Of a stretch of 64,000 nucleotides of DNA, positions 61,965 through 64,000 are shown piece by piece (within the stretch, counting starts at the first letter, position 1; each line of letters starts with the position of its first letter). This DNA comes from [Actinomadura] parvosata subsp. kistnae (GTDB lineage: Bacteria > Actinomycetota > Actinomycetes > Streptosporangiales > Streptosporangiaceae). Location: positions 3,025,001 to 3,089,000 of the forward strand of contig NZ_OOHJ01000018.1 in assembly GCF_900323885.1 (NCBI RefSeq), written 5' to 3'. The notes under the pieces are model-generated. The model was given only the letters and a program-made list of their open reading frames with translations. It searched no databases and was not told the DNA's origin. A program made the position numbers and the translations under genes.

Positions 61965-62432
61965 ATGCACAGTCCCGCCATCACGCCAGACGACATCGCA
62001 GCCGCCCCAGCCAGCAACCCGGCCGCCGACTCGGCTGCACGCTCAGCCAGCGAGCCAACCACTGATCAAGCCTTGAACGCAGCCGCCACCAAAACCTCGA
62101 TCCTCGCCGCTGCCACAACCTTGAACTCAGCCGTCAACCAGGCATTGAACCGGACCACCACGGATAGCCCTCTGAACTCGGCCGTCGGCCGGTCCATCCC
62201 CTCCGCAGTCATCGATCGACGTCGCATCAGCAGCCCCCGCCCACGCACCCACAAGTGGCTCCACTACGCGGCAAGTCACCGAGAGCGCGGCATGTCGACC
62301 GCCGAATACGCCGTAGGAACGATCGCCGCCTGCGCCTTCGCCGCGCTCCTCTTCAAAGTGGTGAACAGCCCTGAGGTCCTGGAGATGCTGACCTCACTCA
62401 TCAGCCGAGCACTCAACACCGGACAGGGATGA
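61965..62432 (+). CDS. DUF4244 Flp-type pilin with long N-terminal extension
   Basis: A 155-aa protein. The C-terminal ~50 residues are the DUF4244 pilin-like part: RERGMSTAEYAVGTIAACAFAALLFKVVNSPEV, with the conserved Gly, Glu and Tyr of class III prepilins around the processing site. The first ~100 residues are Ala/Ser/Thr/Asn-rich, with repeated LNxA (ALNAAATK, TLNSAVNQ, ALNRTTT, PLNSAVG). The start is firm: GGAGG lies 6 bases upstream. A leader this long is unusual for the family. It corresponds to Rv3656c. Confidence 0.8.
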   Translation: MHSPAITPDDIAAAPASNPAADSAARSASEPTTDQALNAAATKTSILAAATTLNSAVNQALNRTTTDSPLNSAVGRSIPSAVIDRRRISSPRPRTHKWLHYAASHRERGMSTAEYAVGTIAACAFAALLFKVVNSPEVLEMLTSLISRALNTGQG

Positions 62433-62809
62433 CCCCGCGCCATACGCGGACCTTCGAGAGCATCATGCGGTCGGCATCGCGCGGCTCGGTTACGGCCGAG
62501 ACCGCCGCGATGCTGCCCGCCCTCATGGTCGTCCTAGCCGCCGGGCTCTGGGCGATCCAGGCCGTCGGCGTCCAGCTCGAATGCGTGGACGCCGCCCGGC
62601 TGGCCGCACGAGCCGCAGCCAGAGGCGAGCCGCTGGAACAGGTCCGCGCCGTCACCCGAGCAGCCACCGACCCGAATGCCCAAGTAGCCATAACCCGAGA
62701 CCCCGAACTCACCAAGGTGCAGATCACAGTCGAAGTACGCCCTTCCTGGGGCGAATCCCTGCCAACAGTCCGCGTTTCAGCCGCAGCGACAGCAGCCACC
62801 GAAGAGTGA
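62429..62809 (+). CDS. TadE-like minor pilin
   Basis: A 126-aa protein. RGSVTAETAAMLPALMVVLAAGLWAIQ has Gly, Glu and a hydrophobic helix in the TadE pattern. A short outer domain follows (QLECVDAARLAARAAARGE; VQITVEVRPSWG). ATG 62429 overlaps the previous stop (ATGA). It is probably cleaved by a prepilin peptidase encoded elsewhere. It corresponds to Rv3655c. Confidence 0.85.
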   Translation: MTPRHTRTFESIMRSASRGSVTAETAAMLPALMVVLAAGLWAIQAVGVQLECVDAARLAARAAARGEPLEQVRAVTRAATDPNAQVAITRDPELTKVQITVEVRPSWGESLPTVRVSAAATAATEE

Positions 62810-62861
62810 CACCGAGTTCCACCCGCAGTGCCCAGACCCGCACGAGCATCAGGAGACGACC

Positions 62862-63221
62862 ATGCACCCCAAAGACCGCGGCTCGGCCACCCTGTGGGGC
62901 GTCGCGCTCATGGGCCTGTTGATGGCGACCGCCACGGCCCTTGCCACAGTGGGCTCCGTGCGCGTGGCTCGCCACCGCGTCAACAGCGCCGCCGACCTCA
63001 GCGCCCTCGCAGCCGCCAAACTCGCACTGATCGACCCCGAAGGGGCCTGCCACAGGGCCTCCGAGTTAGCCGCAGCCAACGGCGTCAAGCTCACCGACTG
63101 CCAGATAAAGGACGATGTAGTCGATGTATGGACCGAGTTGCCCATCTCGCTGCCGTTATTAGGCACCCGCACTGTCCAGGGCAGGTCCCGCGCCGGTCCT
63201 TCGACATCGACGTCCAACTGA
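62862..63221 (+). CDS. Rv3654c-like TadE/TadG-type secreted protein
   Basis: A 119-aa protein: RGSATLWGVALMGLLMATATALATVG is the membrane/pilin-like helix, and ARHRVNSAADLSALAAAKLAL with ACHRASELAAANGVKLTDC is the conserved Tad-associated motif with two Cys. The typical neighbourhood is the last gene of the cluster. ATG 62862 has GGAGACG upstream. The last ~15 residues (SRAGPSTSTSN) look unstructured. Confidence 0.85.
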   Translation: MHPKDRGSATLWGVALMGLLMATATALATVGSVRVARHRVNSAADLSALAAAKLALIDPEGACHRASELAAANGVKLTDCQIKDDVVDVWTELPISLPLLGTRTVQGRSRAGPSTSTSN

Positions 63222-64000
63222 CGATGTGAATGGGCGGTCGTTGCAGGGGTGCTGCATCTTACGTCCCCGATGGGACAACCGTTTTGACGGGATTGCCGTC
63301 CTGGCGGGGATTGCCGATCCGGCGGGATTGCAGCCCCGGCGCTGGGGCGGGATTCCCGCCCCAGCGGGGGCGCAGTCCTGCCACAGCGCTGGCGAAGGCC
63401 CAAGTATCACCTTCCCCGCGTGCCAAGGGCGGGCGCCGGGCCGCAGCACGGAGCGCGCAGGACGGCAGGCACCGCTCGTGGCGCCTGTGGAGCTGACCAA
63501 CCCCCGCATTGCAGCACCCCATAGCAATGACGTGGGGTGAGCTGCCCGCTCCGCCAGCCTGCCCCACGGCGCACACCTTTAGCCGCACCACCTACACGAG
63601 TAGCCGCATCACGTACACGAGCAGGAACGGTAGGGGTCCTCGTTGGGGCAGTCGGGCGCCCAGGGCTAGCAGCGCCCATGGCAATGACGCGCGCAGTCAC
63701 TTACGCGCGCTCGACAGCTTGCCCTCGGTGCTCCACTCCCAGCAGTACGCCGTGCACCACGAACACGAATGGAAGGCCTGGTCATCTCGATGTCATGCAC
63801 GACGCAGCCATCGAATACCGCCGACAACCGCGGGGCGGCTGGGGTCTGTGAGGCAATGTCGCAATCGAGTCACGACTTCTTGGACGCGGTGTCCAAGAGT
63901 CGGATGTATCCCGTAAGGTTCCGCTTACCCTCGGTCCATGCCGTATGCGACGAGGAGCCTGGGAGAGCAGGAGCACAGTCGCTAGGGTGCGGATCCGGGG
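63222..64000. other. Downstream region without a convincing gene
   Basis: GGGATTGCCG/GGGATTGCAG units recur at 63285-63360. CATAGCAATGACG (63521) and CATGGCAATGACG (63677) are near-identical words. An inverted repeat CTTGGAC-N5-GTCCAAG lies at 63879-63897. Open frames of ~100 aa on both strands have no recognisable content. It may be the promoter region of a gene beyond the window. Confidence 0.5.

Overview
The window is very GC-rich DNA from an actinomycete. GTG and TTG starts are frequent, genes are packed with 4-base ATGA/GTGA overlaps, and there are a WhiB-family regulator, SigE-type sigma factors, membrane kinases with beta-propellers and a CpaF/TadB/TadC cluster of the actinobacterial kind. 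Gene content fits Streptosporangiales (Nonomuraea-like); that placement is inference from style and content, not from a search.

Layout. 1-6.5 kb: 3' end of aceE, a DinB protein, a WYL regulator, a methyltransferase, a DUF1801 protein, a SigE-type sigma factor with its membrane partner and a secreted neighbour, and a DedA protein. 6.6-11.3 kb: a Ser/Thr kinase with a WD40 propeller, convergent with a large membrane-anchored propeller protein. 11.4-22.7 kb: a surface-glycan cluster (GH16, small membrane protein, GT4, frameshifted GT4, GT2, polytopic membrane protein, GT2, a GT4-flippase fusion, and a convergent second GH16). 22.9-31.8 kb: a second sigma/membrane-partner pair, an APH-type kinase, an unusual kinase joined to a STAND-like C-terminal part and a propeller, a secreted cupin under a clear two-operator promoter, a HIT protein and small unknowns. 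31.97-32.05 kb: tRNA-Pro(CGG) with its terminator.

32.1-52.5 kb is a conserved actinobacterial block whose order matches, from memory, M. tuberculosis Rv3683 down to Rv3667: metallophosphoesterase, class A PBP (ponA2 type), WhiB4/WblA, two ArsA-like ATPases, a 51-aa protein, RidA, NUDIX, MBL hydrolase, Crp, endonuclease III, NUDIX, MarP, alpha/beta hydrolase, holin-like protein, NhaA and acs. Lineage-specific insertions are a pseudokinase fragment, a HEAT-repeat protein, YqeY, an aldo/keto reductase-TetR pair and DUF309. 53.3-63.2 kb: a degenerate Fic-like protein, then the Tad/Flp secretion cluster (CpaE-like, CpaF, TadB, TadC, DUF4244 pilin, TadE-like, and a Rv3654c-like protein), separated by long, strongly C-skewed, repeat-filled intergenic stretches.

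Three cross-cutting observations stand out. (1) Several genes are broken by the same -1 shift, mostly where a run of five C would need six, which points to homopolymer error or slippage. (2) Three unrelated genes have their 3' end, stop codon included, tandemly copied downstream. (3) The region has many short tandem repeats (14, 18, 23, 27, 30 and 56 bp). No CRISPR array, phage or transposase was seen.
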